Shown here: one piece after another, positions 16,773 to 25,905 of the stretch
Position numbering within the stretch: the stretch's first letter is position 1
How the letters are laid out: each line of letters opens with the position of its first letter
From: Lysobacter_L cavernae
GTDB taxonomy: Bacteria > Pseudomonadota > Gammaproteobacteria > Xanthomonadales > Xanthomonadaceae
Length of the DNA: 64,000 nucleotides
Assembly (NCBI RefSeq): GCF_042648505.1
Contig: NZ_JBHRXK010000006.1
Coordinates: 103,505 to 167,504 of the forward strand
Reading direction: 5' to 3'
Position numbers and translations under genes: made by a program
Notes under the pieces: generated by a model
What the model was told of the DNA's origin: nothing
What the model saw: only the letters and a program-made list of their open reading frames with translations
Database searches by the model: none

Positions 16773-19700
16773 ATGGATCAGCAGCACCGCACCGGTCCCA
16801 CCGGTTTGTACGACGCCCGTGACGAACGGGACGCCTGCGGCTTCGGCCTGATCGCGCAGCTCGACGACAAACCGAGCCGTGCCCTGGTCGATCGCGCGAT
16901 CGAGGCGCTGGTGCGGATGACCCACCGCGGCGGCATCGCCGCCGACGGCCTGTCCGGCGACGGCTGCGGCCTGCTGATCCGCCAGCCCGATGCGTTCCTG
17001 CGCACGCTGGCGCGCGAGGCCGGCATCGCCCTGGGCTCGCACTACGCCGCCGGCCTGGTGTTCCTGCCGCACGACGAGGCCGCCGCCGCGCACGCGCGGG
17101 CGACGTTGACGCAGGTGCTCGAGCACGAGCGCATCGCCGTCGCCGGCTGGCGCACGGTGCCGGTCGACATCAGCGCCTGCGGCGAACTGGCCAAGCGCAC
17201 GATGCCGCGCATCGAGCAGGTGTTCGTCGTGCCGACGTTCGCGTTCGATGCGGCGACGTTCCAGCGCTCGCTGTTCCTCGCCCGTCGCCGCGCCGAGCAG
17301 CAGTTGCACGACTCGCCCGACTTCTACGTGGTCAGCCTGTCGGCGGCGAGCATCGGCTACAAGGGCATGGTGCTGCCCGAGCGCCTGCCGCAGCTGTACC
17401 CGGACCTGCAGCGCGCCGAACTGGCCGCCAGCGCGGTGGTGTTCCACCAGCGCTTCTCCACCAACACCACGCCGCGCTGGCCGCTGGCGCAGCCGTTCCG
17501 GCTGCTCGCCCACAACGGCGAGATCAACACCATCGCCGGCAACCGCGCCTGGGCGCAGGCACGCGCGCACGTCTGGCGCACGCCGGCGCTGGACCTGCGC
17601 GAGTTCGACCCGGTGATCACCACCCATGGTTCGGATTCGCAGTCGCTCGACAACATGCTCGAACTGCTGCAAGCCGGCGGCATGGACCTGCTCAAGGCGA
17701 TGCGCATCCTGATCCCGCCGGCGACGCAATCACTGGAATACAAGGACGCCGACCTCGCCGCGTTCTACGAGTACTACGCGCTCAACACCGAGCCGTGGGA
17801 CGGCCCGGCCGGGATAGTGACAGTCGACGGCCGCTACGCCGCCTGCACGCTCGACCGCAACGGCCTGCGCCCGGCGCGCTGGCTGCGTACGCGCGACCGT
17901 CATTTCCTGATCGCCTCCGAGGCCGGCGTGTGGGAGCTGCCCGCCAGCGAGATCGACGCCAAGGGCAAGCTCGGCCCCGGCGAGATGATCGCCGCCGACC
18001 TGTACTCGGGCGAGCTGCTCGACAGTGACGCGATCGACCGCATCAACCGCGCGCGTGCGCCGTACAAGCGCTGGCTGCAGCAGGGCATGACCTACCTGCA
18101 GACCGAGCTGATCGATCCGGCGCTGGCCGCCGAACCGTTCGACAGCGAGACGCTGGCGCGCTTCCAGAAACTGTTCCAGCTGACCCGCGAGGAGCGCGAG
18201 CAGGTGCTGCGCCCGCTCGCCGAGACCGAACAGGAAGGCATCGGCTCGATGGGTGACGACGTGCCGATGGCGGTGCTGAGCCAGCAGGTGCGGCCGCTGT
18301 ACGACGGCTTCCGCCAGGCCTTCGCGCAGGTGACCAACCCGCCGATCGATCCGTTGCGCGAGGACTGCGTGATGTCGCTTGCGGTGCAGCTCGGCCGCGA
18401 GGGCAACGTCTTCGTCGACGGGCCGGACAACGTCCACCACGTGCACCTGAACTCGCCGCTGCTGTCGCAGCGCAAGCTTCGCCAGTTGCTGGCGATGGCG
18501 CCGTTCGAGGATGCGAACGCGCTGATCCACCTGTACTACACACCCGAGGAAGGTCTGAAAGCCGCGCTCGAGCGCATCTGCGTCGAGGCCGAAGCCGCCG
18601 CGCGCACCGGCAAGGTGCTGCTGGTGCTCAGCGACCGTTATCCCGAGCGCGACCGGCTGATGGCGCACGCGCTGCTCGCCACCGGCGCGGTGCACCAGCA
18701 CCTGGTGCGCACCGGCCTGCGCTGCGAGGTCAACCTGATCGTCGAGACCGGCACCGCGCGCGACCCACACCACTTCGCCTGCCTGGTCGGCCTCGGCGCG
18801 ACCGCGGTGTATCCATACCTGGCGTACCAGACGCTGCACGACCTGGGTGTGCGCGGCATCCTCAAGACCAAGCACGGCGAGGTCGCGCAGATCGGCCGCA
18901 GCTACCGCCGCGGCATCAAGAAGGGCCTGCTGAAGATCATCTCGAAAATGGGCATCAGTACCATCGGCAGCTACCGCGGCGCGCAGTTGTTCGAGATCGT
19001 CGGCCTCGACCGCGAGGTCGTCGAACTGTGCTTCACCGGCACGCCGTCGCGCATCGGCGGCGCCGGTTTCGCCGAGCTGCAGGCCGACGACGCCCGCCTC
19101 GCCGCGCACGCCTGGGACGCCTACGCGCTGCCGGAGATCGGCGGCCTGCTCAAGTACACGCCCGGCGGCGAATACCACCTGTTCAATCCCGACGTGGTCA
19201 CGCGCCTGCAGCGCGCGGTCGGCAGCGGCGACTGGGCCGATTGGCAGCACTACGCCGAAGCGGTCAACGAACGCCCGACCGCGGCGCTGCGTGACCTGCT
19301 CGACCTCGACATGAGTGTCGTGACGCCGATTGCGCTGGACGAAGTCGAACCGGTCGAAGCGATCGTGCGCTGCTTCGACTCGGCGGCGATGAGCCTGGGC
19401 GCGTTGTCGCCGGAAGCACACGAGGCGCTCGCCATCGCTATGAACCGCCTCGGCGGCCGCAGCAACTCCGGCGAAGGCGGCGAAGACCCGGTGCGCTACG
19501 GCACCGACAAGGTCAGCAAGATCAAGCAAATTGCATCCGGCCGCTTCGGCGTCACCCCCGAGTACCTGGTCAACGCCGAGGTGCTGCAGATCAAGGTCGC
19601 GCAGGGTGCCAAGCCCGGCGAAGGCGGCCAGCTGCCAGGCCACAAGGTCAACGAACTGATCGCGCGGCTGCGCTACGCGATGCCCGGCATCGGCCTGATC

Positions 19701-21239
19701 TCGCCGCCGCCGCACCACGACATCTACTCGATCGAGGACCTGGCGCAGCTGATCTTCGACCTCAAGCAGGTCAACCCGCAGGCGCTGGTGTCGGTGAAGC
19801 TGGTCAGCCACGCCGGCGTCGGCACCATTGCCACCGGCGTCGCCAAGGCCGGCGCCGACCTGATCACGATCTCCGGCCACGACGGCGGCACCGGCGCCAG
19901 CCCGCTGTCGTCGATCCGCTACGCCGGCACGCCGTGGGAGCTGGGCCTGTCGGAGGCGCGCCAGGCGCTGCTCGCCAACGACCTGCGCGAGCGCGTGATC
20001 CTGCAGACCGACGGTGGCCTCAAGAGCGGCCTCGACGTGATCAAGGCGGCGCTGCTCGGCGCCGAGAGCTTCGGCTTCGGCACCGCGCCGATGATCGCCC
20101 TGGGCTGCAAGTACCTGCGCATCTGCCACCTCAACAACTGCGCCACCGGCGTGGCGACGCAGGACGACGGCCTGCGCCGCGACCACTTCACCGGCCTGCC
20201 CGAGCGCGTCGAGAACTTCTTCCGCATGCTCGCCGAAGAAGTGCGGCAGTGGTTGGCAAAACTGGGCGCGCGCACGCTCGGCGAGCTGGTCGGCCGCACC
20301 GATCTGCTGCTGCAGTACGACGGCGATGGCGCGCGCCAGCAGAAGCTCGACCTGGCGCCGTTGCTGGCGCGCAGCGGCCTCGGCGACGGCGGCCACTGCG
20401 GCGTGCCGCAGCCGGCGGCGGCGGTCACCGGCCTGGCCGCGCAGCTCGATGCCGAGTTGGCGCAGGCCATCGCCGACAAGCGCGGCGGTGACTACCGCTA
20501 CGCCATCCGCAACACCGACCGCAGCATCGGCGCGCGCCTGTCCGGCCGCGTCGCCCGCCTGCACGGTGATCGCGGCATGAGCGACGCGCCGCTGACGCTG
20601 CGCTTCGACGGCACCGCCGGGCAGAGCTTCGGCGCGTTCAACGCCGGCGGCCTCCACTACGAACTGGTCGGCGAGGCCAACGACTACGTCGGCAAGGGCA
20701 TGGCCGGCGGCCGCATCGTGATCCGCCCGCCGCAGGGCGCGCGCTATGTCGCGAACGAGACGCCGATCCTCGGCAACACCTGCCTGTACGGCGCCACCGG
20801 CGGCGAGCTGTACGCCGCCGGCCGCGCCGGCGAACGCTTCGGCGTGCGCAACTCCGGCGCCACCGCGGTGGTCGAGGGCGCCGGCGACCATTGCTGCGAG
20901 TACATGACCGGCGGCGTCGTGGCCGTGCTCGGCCGCACCGGCCTGAACTTCGGCGCCGGCTTCACCGGCGGCATGGCCTACGTGCTCGACACCGAACGCG
21001 ATTTCGTCGACCGCTACAACCACGAGCTGATCGACATCCTGCGCATCGCCCCGGACGGCTTCGAGCACCACCGCTCGCACCTGCGCGAGCTGCTGGAGGC
21101 GCACGTGCAGTTGACCGGCAGCGCATGGGCGCGGGGCATCCTCGACGAGATGCGCGATTACCTGGGCAAGTTCTGGCTGGTCAAACCCAAGGCGGCGAGT
21201 CTGGAGTCGCTGGCGGAGAACCTGAGGAGAGCGGCGTGA
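16773..21239 (+). CDS. gltB: Glutamate synthase large subunit
   Basis: The 1488-residue alpha subunit of NADPH-GOGAT makes two glutamates from glutamine and 2-oxoglutarate. The N-terminal glutaminase domain has a short propeptide ending before the nucleophile C22 (RDACGFGLIAQ), as in other GltB proteins. The FMN/synthase domain follows, with the [3Fe-4S] ligands C1112, C1118 and C1123 in GCKYLRICHLNNCATG, and a C-terminal right-handed beta-helix domain (NAGGLHYELVGEANDYVGKG). The start ATG 16773 is preferred to an upstream in-frame GTG at 16665 because it has CGGAG upstream and gives a normal propeptide. gltD follows after 141 bases that contain hairpins. Confidence 0.97.
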   Translation: MDQQHRTGPTGLYDARDERDACGFGLIAQLDDKPSRALVDRAIEALVRMTHRGGIAADGLSGDGCGLLIRQPDAFLRTLAREAGIALGSHYAAGLVFLPHDEAAAAHARATLTQVLEHERIAVAGWRTVPVDISACGELAKRTMPRIEQVFVVPTFAFDAATFQRSLFLARRRAEQQLHDSPDFYVVSLSAASIGYKGMVLPERLPQLYPDLQRAELAASAVVFHQRFSTNTTPRWPLAQPFRLLAHNGEINTIAGNRAWAQARAHVWRTPALDLREFDPVITTHGSDSQSLDNMLELLQAGGMDLLKAMRILIPPATQSLEYKDADLAAFYEYYALNTEPWDGPAGIVTVDGRYAACTLDRNGLRPARWLRTRDRHFLIASEAGVWELPASEIDAKGKLGPGEMIAADLYSGELLDSDAIDRINRARAPYKRWLQQGMTYLQTELIDPALAAEPFDSETLARFQKLFQLTREEREQVLRPLAETEQEGIGSMGDDVPMAVLSQQVRPLYDGFRQAFAQVTNPPIDPLREDCVMSLAVQLGREGNVFVDGPDNVHHVHLNSPLLSQRKLRQLLAMAPFEDANALIHLYYTPEEGLKAALERICVEAEAAARTGKVLLVLSDRYPERDRLMAHALLATGAVHQHLVRTGLRCEVNLIVETGTARDPHHFACLVGLGATAVYPYLAYQTLHDLGVRGILKTKHGEVAQIGRSYRRGIKKGLLKIISKMGISTIGSYRGAQLFEIVGLDREVVELCFTGTPSRIGGAGFAELQADDARLAAHAWDAYALPEIGGLLKYTPGGEYHLFNPDVVTRLQRAVGSGDWADWQHYAEAVNERPTAALRDLLDLDMSVVTPIALDEVEPVEAIVRCFDSAAMSLGALSPEAHEALAIAMNRLGGRSNSGEGGEDPVRYGTDKVSKIKQIASGRFGVTPEYLVNAEVLQIKVAQGAKPGEGGQLPGHKVNELIARLRYAMPGIGLISPPPHHDIYSIEDLAQLIFDLKQVNPQALVSVKLVSHAGVGTIATGVAKAGADLITISGHDGGTGASPLSSIRYAGTPWELGLSEARQALLANDLRERVILQTDGGLKSGLDVIKAALLGAESFGFGTAPMIALGCKYLRICHLNNCATGVATQDDGLRRDHFTGLPERVENFFRMLAEEVRQWLAKLGARTLGELVGRTDLLLQYDGDGARQQKLDLAPLLARSGLGDGGHCGVPQPAAAVTGLAAQLDAELAQAIADKRGGDYRYAIRNTDRSIGARLSGRVARLHGDRGMSDAPLTLRFDGTAGQSFGAFNAGGLHYELVGEANDYVGKGMAGGRIVIRPPQGARYVANETPILGNTCLYGATGGELYAAGRAGERFGVRNSGATAVVEGAGDHCCEYMTGGVVAVLGRTGLNFGAGFTGGMAYVLDTERDFVDRYNHELIDILRIAPDGFEHHRSHLRELLEAHVQLTGSAWARGILDEMRDYLGKFWLVKPKAASLESLAENLRRAA

Positions 21240-21264
21240 TGTCCGTGCTTCGCACGAACACCAC

Positions 21265-21291
21265 CCCAAAGTTTGCTATGCAAACTTCGGG
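21265..21291 (+). other. Hairpin in gltB-gltD intercistronic gap
   Basis: A 7-bp stem AAGTTTG/CAAACTT around a CTATG loop is extended by three more pairs beyond one mismatch. It sits 26 bases after the gltB stop. Confidence 0.6.
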
Positions 21292-21315
21292 CCCCGCTAT
21301 GTGTATCCAATCCCT

Positions 21316-21350
21316 GCCCCTTCGGGGCGCCCCCTTACTAAGGGGGCTTT
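21316..21350 (+). terminator. Terminator-like double hairpin before gltD
   Basis: A small GCCCC-TTC-GGGGC hairpin (21316-21328) is followed at once by an 8-bp stem GCCCCCTT-ACT-AAGGGGGC (21329-21347) and TTT. The shape is that of a weak intrinsic terminator or RNA-stability element, 31 bases before the gltD start. It may set the gltB:gltD ratio. Confidence 0.55.
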
Positions 21351-21380
21351 CCTCCAGCGAAGGCAACGCCAGGTGAAAGC

Positions 21381-22877
21381 GTGAGCAAGATGGACAGCAA
21401 CAAGCCCGTATTCGCGTTTCGCGACACGCCCCGGCAGATGCCGGCGCGCATTCCGCTGGAGTTGCGCCAGGGCGGCGACTGGGGCGAGCTGTACGGCCGC
21501 TTCGGCGAGGCCGAGGCCAAGCACCAGTCCGGCCGCTGCCTGGACTGCGGCAACCCGTACTGCGCCTGGAAGTGCCCGCTGCACAACTACATCCCGCGCT
21601 GGCTGGAGTTGGCGCGCGAGGGCCGCGTGCACGAGGCCGCGGCGCTCGCCCACGAGACCAACCCACTGCCGGAGGTATGCGGCCGCGTCTGCCCGCAGGA
21701 CCGCTTGTGCGAAGGCAGCTGCACGCTCAACGACGGCTTCGGCGCGGTCACCATCGGCGCGGTCGAGAAGTACATCGTCGACCGCGCGCTGAGTGAGGGC
21801 TGGCGCCCGGACCTGTCGCGCGTGGCCGCGACCGGCAAGCGCGTGGCGGTGATCGGCGCCGGCCCGGCCGGGCTGTCGTGCGCGGACCGCCTCGCCCGAG
21901 CCGGCATCGAGGCGACGGTGTTCGACCGCTACGAGCAGATCGGCGGCCTGCTGCACTTCGGCATCCCCAGCTTCAAGCTGGAGAAGTCGGTGCTGGCGAC
22001 GCGCCGCGAGGTATTGGAAGGCATGGGCGTGCAGTTCCGCCTCGGCGTCGAGATCGGCCGCGACGTGTCGCTGGACGCGCTGCTGGTCGAGTTCGACGCG
22101 GTGTTCCTCGGCCTCGGCAGTTACCGCTACACCGACGGCGGCCTGCCCGGGCAGGACCTCAAGCACGTGCTGCCGGCGCTGCCGTTCCTGGTGCACAACG
22201 GCCGCCTGGTGCACGGCGACGACGCAGCGCACGCCAAGCCGATCGCCGGCTGGGAAGACCACATCGCCCTGCCCGACCTGCGCGGCAAGCGCGTGGTCGT
22301 GCTCGGCGGCGGCGACACCGGCATGGACTGCGTGCGCAGCGCGGTGCGGCTGGGCGCGGCGCGGGTGACCTGCGCCTACCGCCGCGACGAGGCCAACATG
22401 CCCGGCTCGGTGCGCGAGGTCGCCAACGCGCGCGAGGAAGGCGTGCAGTTTTTGTTCAACCGCCAGCCGCTGGAGCTGATCGGCGACGAGGCCGTCACCG
22501 GCGTGCGCGTGGCCGAGACGCGGCTGGGCGAACCGGATGCGCGCGGCCGCCGCAACGCCGAGGCCGTGCCCGGCAGCGAGTCGGTGCTGGCCGCGGACGT
22601 GGTCATCATCGCGTTCGGCTTCCAGCCCGATCCGCCGGCGTGGCTGTCGGCCCACGGCATCGCGCTGGAGGACAACGGCCGCATCCGCGTGACGCAAGCG
22701 GCGGGCGGTTGCAGCTCACGGCGCCGGGGCAACGCCGATGACAGCGTGCCGTACCAGACCAGCCACCCGCGCGTGTTCGCCGGAGGCGACGGCGTGCGCG
22801 GGGCGGACCTGGTGGTGACGGCGGCGTACGAGGGGCGTGAGGCGGCGGCGGGGATCGTGAAGCTGTTGCTGGGGTGA
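21381..22877 (+). CDS. gltD: Glutamate synthase small subunit
   Basis: The 498-residue beta subunit supplies electrons from NADPH through FAD and Fe-S clusters to GltB. The N-terminal cysteine-rich part (CLDCGNPYCAWKCPLHN and CGRVCPQDRLCEGSC) binds [4Fe-4S] clusters. FAD-binding GAGPAGLSCADRLARAG and NADPH-binding VVLGGGDTGMDCVRSA motifs follow, and the chain ends with the FAD-contact VFAGGDGVRGADLVV. The GTG at 21381 has AGGTGA at the right distance; ATG 21390 is an alternative. Length is normal for the family. Confidence 0.95.
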   Translation: MSKMDSNKPVFAFRDTPRQMPARIPLELRQGGDWGELYGRFGEAEAKHQSGRCLDCGNPYCAWKCPLHNYIPRWLELAREGRVHEAAALAHETNPLPEVCGRVCPQDRLCEGSCTLNDGFGAVTIGAVEKYIVDRALSEGWRPDLSRVAATGKRVAVIGAGPAGLSCADRLARAGIEATVFDRYEQIGGLLHFGIPSFKLEKSVLATRREVLEGMGVQFRLGVEIGRDVSLDALLVEFDAVFLGLGSYRYTDGGLPGQDLKHVLPALPFLVHNGRLVHGDDAAHAKPIAGWEDHIALPDLRGKRVVVLGGGDTGMDCVRSAVRLGAARVTCAYRRDEANMPGSVREVANAREEGVQFLFNRQPLELIGDEAVTGVRVAETRLGEPDARGRRNAEAVPGSESVLAADVVIIAFGFQPDPPAWLSAHGIALEDNGRIRVTQAAGGCSSRRRGNADDSVPYQTSHPRVFAGGDGVRGADLVVTAAYEGREAAAGIVKLLLG

Positions 22878-22885
22878 GAGACCTA

Positions 22886-23028
22886 CCCCTCTCCCTGGCG
22901 CTTCGCGCCTGTCCCTCTCCCACAAGGGGAGAGGGAGAAACCCTATGGCTGTAGTTGGTACTGGAAGCTAGCTTTCACCTCTCCCCTAGTGGGAGAGGTC
23001 GACGCGCGTGGCGCGTCGGGAGAGGGGA
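22886..23028. repeat. CCCTCTCCC-type inverted repeat pair, left of DUF559 gene
   Basis: One copy at 22886-22936 (CCCCTCTCCCTGGCGC...AAGGGGAGAGGG) is followed by an inverted copy at 22976-23028. Both contain internal CTCTCCC/GGGAGAG palindromes. A second such pair lies to the right of the next gene. Confidence 0.8.
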
Positions 23029-23092
23029 CATCGAGCGCAGCGAGATCGCGCTTGTCCACACATCGAGGAAAACACCGGACAAGGAGCGTCCG

Positions 23093-23434
23093 ATGCCACA
23101 ACGCCTACTCGGCCATGCCAAACACATGCGCCACGCGCCTACCGCAGCGGAAGCGCTGCTTTGGCGGCATCTGCGCGCACATCGCTTCGCCGGCTTCAAG
23201 TTCAAGCGCCAGCAACCGCTGGGCCCCTACATCGTCGACTTCGTCTGCTTTGTGCGGCGACTGGTGATCGAGGTCGATGGCAGCCAGCACCTCGAGGCGA
23301 TCGGATACGACATGGCACGCGCGGGCTGGTTGAACGCGCAAGGCTTCCGCGTGCTGCGGTTCTGGAATGACGAGGTGCTGGTGCGGACGGAGTTGGTGCT
23401 GGAGGCGATCTGGACGACGCTGCACGAGGCGTAA
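23093..23434 (+). CDS. DUF559 domain protein (endonuclease fold)
   Basis: The 113-residue protein is entirely a DUF559 domain, a Vsr/PD-(D/E)xK-like nuclease fold. Visible conserved elements are the opening LRHAPTxAE-like RHAPTAAEALLW, then FKFKRQQPLGPYIVDFVC and LVIEVDGSQH, where the Asp, Glu and Asp/Gln residues would make up the active site. AAGGAG precedes ATG 23093. The gene stands alone between two inverted repeat pairs (22886-23028 and 23441-23585). Its nuclease activity is inferred from fold; the biological role of these small proteins is not established. It could be mobile together with its repeats. Confidence 0.88.
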   Translation: MPQRLLGHAKHMRHAPTAAEALLWRHLRAHRFAGFKFKRQQPLGPYIVDFVCFVRRLVIEVDGSQHLEAIGYDMARAGWLNAQGFRVLRFWNDEVLVRTELVLEAIWTTLHEA

Positions 23435-23440
23435 GGCGCG

Positions 23441-23585
23441 TCCCCTCTCCCCTGGCGCTTCAGCGCCGGTCCCTCTCCCGCAAGGGGAGAGGGAAAAGCT
23501 AGGGTTGAGAGAGTTTGCTTTTGACTTGCCCTCTCCCCTTGCGGGAGAGGGACCGGCCGCCGCAGGCGGCCAGGGAGAGGGGTGA
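23441..23585. repeat. CCCTCTCCC-type inverted repeat pair, right of DUF559 gene
   Basis: A copy at 23441-23495 begins 6 bases after the DUF559 stop; an inverted copy lies at 23529-23585 and reaches to the folE stop codon. The inner palindromes could also end transcription of both convergent genes. Confidence 0.8.
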
Positions 23586-23589
23586 GGCC

Positions 23590-24180
23590 TTACCGCCCCG
23601 GCCCCACATCAATGAACTGCAAGAACTCCGCCCGCGTCCGCGCGTCCTCGCGGAAGCTGCCGAGCATCTTCGAGGTGATCATGCTGACGCCGCGCTTGTG
23701 CACGCCGCGCGTGGTCATGCACTCGTGCGCGCCTTCGATCACCACGCCGACGCCGCGCGGCTGCAGCACATCCTGGATGACCTGGGCGATCTGCGCGGTC
23801 ATCTTTTCCTGCACCTGCAGGCGACGGGCGTAGGTCTCGACCACGCGCGCCAGCTTGCTGATGCCGACGACCTTGCCGTCGGGCAGGTAGCCGACGTGGG
23901 CCTTGCCGATGATCGGCGCCATGTGGTGCTCGCAGTGGCTTTCGAATTCGATGTCGCGCAGCACGATCATCTCGTCGTAGCCCTCGACTTCCTCGAAGGT
24001 GCGCTGGAGGTAGTCGCCCGGGTCTTCGTCGTAGCCACTGAACCAGTCGCCGTAAGCCTCGACCACGCGCTTGGGAGTGTCGAGCAGGCCTTCGCGGCCC
24101 GGGTTGTCGCCCGCCCAGCTCAGCAGCGTGCGCACGGCGGCTTCGGCCTGATCGCGGGTGGGCTTGTCGTTGTCGGCCAT
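23590..24180 (-). CDS. folE: GTP cyclohydrolase I
   Basis: The 196-residue enzyme converts GTP to 7,8-dihydroneopterin triphosphate, the first step of tetrahydrofolate synthesis. Diagnostic motifs are FESHCEHHMAPIIGKAHVGY (zinc Cys and His), GKVVGISKLARVVE, and HECMTTRGVHK with the second zinc Cys. ATG 24180 gives MADNDKPTRDQAEAAV, a normal N-terminus; further upstream in-frame codons run into a region with poor coding character. It is monocistronic, convergent with the DUF559 gene. Confidence 0.95.
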   Translation of the reverse strand: MADNDKPTRDQAEAAVRTLLSWAGDNPGREGLLDTPKRVVEAYGDWFSGYDEDPGDYLQRTFEEVEGYDEMIVLRDIEFESHCEHHMAPIIGKAHVGYLPDGKVVGISKLARVVETYARRLQVQEKMTAQIAQVIQDVLQPRGVGVVIEGAHECMTTRGVHKRGVSMITSKMLGSFREDARTRAEFLQFIDVGPGR

Positions 24181-24235
24181 GACGCGGGCTCGCTCGCAAG
24201 GGGGGACGGGCATCCTACTCCACCGGCGCGGAGAG

Positions 24236-24299
24236 GAAAAAAAACGCCACAGCGCGGGGTGAGGCGCGTCGCTTGCGAGCCACTGGCTCGCAAGCGACG
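24236..24299 (-). terminator. Terminator of efflux operon plus long hairpin
   Basis: Reading on the minus strand after the outer-membrane factor gene, a perfect 15-bp stem with a 3-base loop (24267-24299; arm CGTCGCTTGCGAGCC) comes first. It is followed by a shorter CGCC...GGCG stem that runs straight into eight T residues (A8 at 24237-24244 on the plus strand). This is the best intrinsic terminator seen in the window. The GGCTCGCAAGC arm recurs in part near 62427. Confidence 0.7.
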
Positions 24300-24432
24300 A
24301 ACGCCGTCGGGCTGTGCCGATGGCTGGGCGGCTTGAACAGGACCGACAAGCCGATGACGGCACGCGGGAGGGAGAGGGAGTGCGCGTCGCCATCGGCCCA
24401 TCGGGCAAGCGGAAAGTCCGTGGGGTTGGGGA

Positions 24433-25905
24433 TCAGCGCACGGCAACGTCCTCGCGCAGCGGCAGCCGCGTCGGCCAGCCGCCGGCCAGCGCCTTGTACA
24501 GCGCGACCGCGCCGGTGACGCTGCGCGTGCGGCCGTCGGCAAATGCTTCCTGCGCGGTGAGCTGGGTGCGCTCGGCATCGAGCACCTCGAACAGGTCGGC
24601 GGCGCCGGCCTCGTAGCGCACGCGGGCCAGTTGCGCGGCCGTGGCGCTGTCGAGCGCGGCGCGCTCCAGGTGCTGGTCCTCGACACGGGCGCGGGCATAG
24701 CGCACCAGCGCGTTCTCGGTGTCCTCCAGCGCCAGCAGCACCGACTGCTGGTAGCGCGCGAGTTCGCCGGCGGCGTCAGCATCGGCCGCGGCCATGCGGG
24801 CACGCACGCGCCCGATGTCGAGGAACGACCAGTCGATGCCGAGTGCCACCAGGCGGGTCTCGCTGTCGCGCTCGAACAACGCGCTGGAGTCGATCGCCTG
24901 GCTGCCGATCAGCCCGCCGAGGGTGAAACGCGGAAACAGGTCGGCGGTGGCCACGCCGATCCGCGCGGTCGCCGCGTGCAGGCGGTGCTCGGCGGCGATC
25001 ACGTCCGGACGACGGCGCAGCAGTTCACCGGGGGCGCCGGGCTGCAGCCGTGCCGGCAACGACGGCAAGACCTGTTGCGGGGTGAGCTCGGCAATCAGCG
25101 CGTCCGGAGTCTGCCCGGTCAGCACGGCCAGGCGGTGCATGGTCACCGCTTCCTGCGCCTCCAGCGCCGGCACGCGCGACAGCGTCGTTTCCAGCTGCGC
25201 ACGGGCACGAGAGGTGTCGAAGTCGGTGCCGCGGCCGGCACTGAAGCGCGCATCGACCAGGCGCAGGGTCTCGCGCTGGTTGTCGGCGTTGGTGCGCGCC
25301 ACGCGCAAACGCTCCTGCAGGCCGCGCAGCTCGACGTAACTGCGCGTGACCTCGCCGACGATGGCAACCTGCAATGCGTCAAGGTCGGATGCGGTCGCCC
25401 AGGCTTCAGCGCGCTGTGCTTCGACGTTGCGGCGCACGCGGCCGAACAGGTCGAGTTCCCAACTCACGTCGGCGCCGAGGCTGTAGCTCTCGACGTCGCG
25501 GCCGGCGCGGTCGACGCCGGGCATCTGGTCGGCACTGGAACGCGATTCACCGGCGCTGCCACTGGCCGTCACCGTCGGGTAGCGGTCGAGCTTGGCGTTG
25601 CGCAGCAGCGCGTTGGCGCGGTCGTAGCGCGACAGGGCGATGCGCAGGTCGTGGTTGGCGCTGAGCGATTCGTCGACCAGCCGCGTCAGCAGCGGGTCGT
25701 TGAAGCTGCGCCAGAACTCGGCGTCAGCCTGCGGGGTGGCCGTTGCGTCGGCTGCCACGGCGTTGTCGCCGGTCGTGGCGGCGGGCGCTTCGTCGCGGGC
25801 GAAGGCGGCGGGCGTCGACAGCGTCGGCCGCACGTAGTCGGGACCAACCGCACAGGCAGCGAGCAAAGCCGCCGCGACGGCGAGCGTGAGCGAACGAATC
25901 ACCAT
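24433..25905 (-). CDS. RND efflux outer-membrane factor (OprN/NodT type)
   Basis: The 490-residue protein is a TolC-like outer-membrane channel lipoprotein. The signal ends in lipobox LAAC18 followed by AVGPDYVRP, the hallmark of the NodT/OprM group. Two OEP repeats make up the rest, with long helical stretches (LRIALSRYDRANALLRNAKL and LRVARTNADNQRETLRLVDA). Its ATG overlaps the stop of the upstream SDR gene by 7 bases (ATGGTGA). It is the last gene of the pump operon, ending before a T-rich terminator. Role: the exit duct for the pump encoded upstream. Confidence 0.93.
   Translation of the reverse strand: MVIRSLTLAVAAALLAACAVGPDYVRPTLSTPAAFARDEAPAATTGDNAVAADATATPQADAEFWRSFNDPLLTRLVDESLSANHDLRIALSRYDRANALLRNAKLDRYPTVTASGSAGESRSSADQMPGVDRAGRDVESYSLGADVSWELDLFGRVRRNVEAQRAEAWATASDLDALQVAIVGEVTRSYVELRGLQERLRVARTNADNQRETLRLVDARFSAGRGTDFDTSRARAQLETTLSRVPALEAQEAVTMHRLAVLTGQTPDALIAELTPQQVLPSLPARLQPGAPGELLRRRPDVIAAEHRLHAATARIGVATADLFPRFTLGGLIGSQAIDSSALFERDSETRLVALGIDWSFLDIGRVRARMAAADADAAGELARYQQSVLLALEDTENALVRYARARVEDQHLERAALDSATAAQLARVRYEAGAADLFEVLDAERTQLTAQEAFADGRTRSVTGAVALYKALAGGWPTRLPLREDVAVR

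Noticed and set aside
17730..21269. A 1179-codon open frame antisense to gltB
   Set aside because: It is a by-product of high GC in the codon positions of gltB; its protein is His/Gln/Arg-rich with no family features.
22955..23092. An upstream extension of the DUF559 protein
   Set aside because: It would translate the repeat; the AAGGAG-preceded ATG at 23093 begins the domain.
22886..23585. A CRISPR array around the DUF559 gene
   Set aside because: The repeats are inverted pairs of varying sequence and there are no regular spacers or cas genes.
24267..24299. The long hairpin as part of a tRNA or small RNA gene
   Set aside because: It is a single uninterrupted stem with a 3-base loop and lacks a cloverleaf; a terminator or repeat explains it better.
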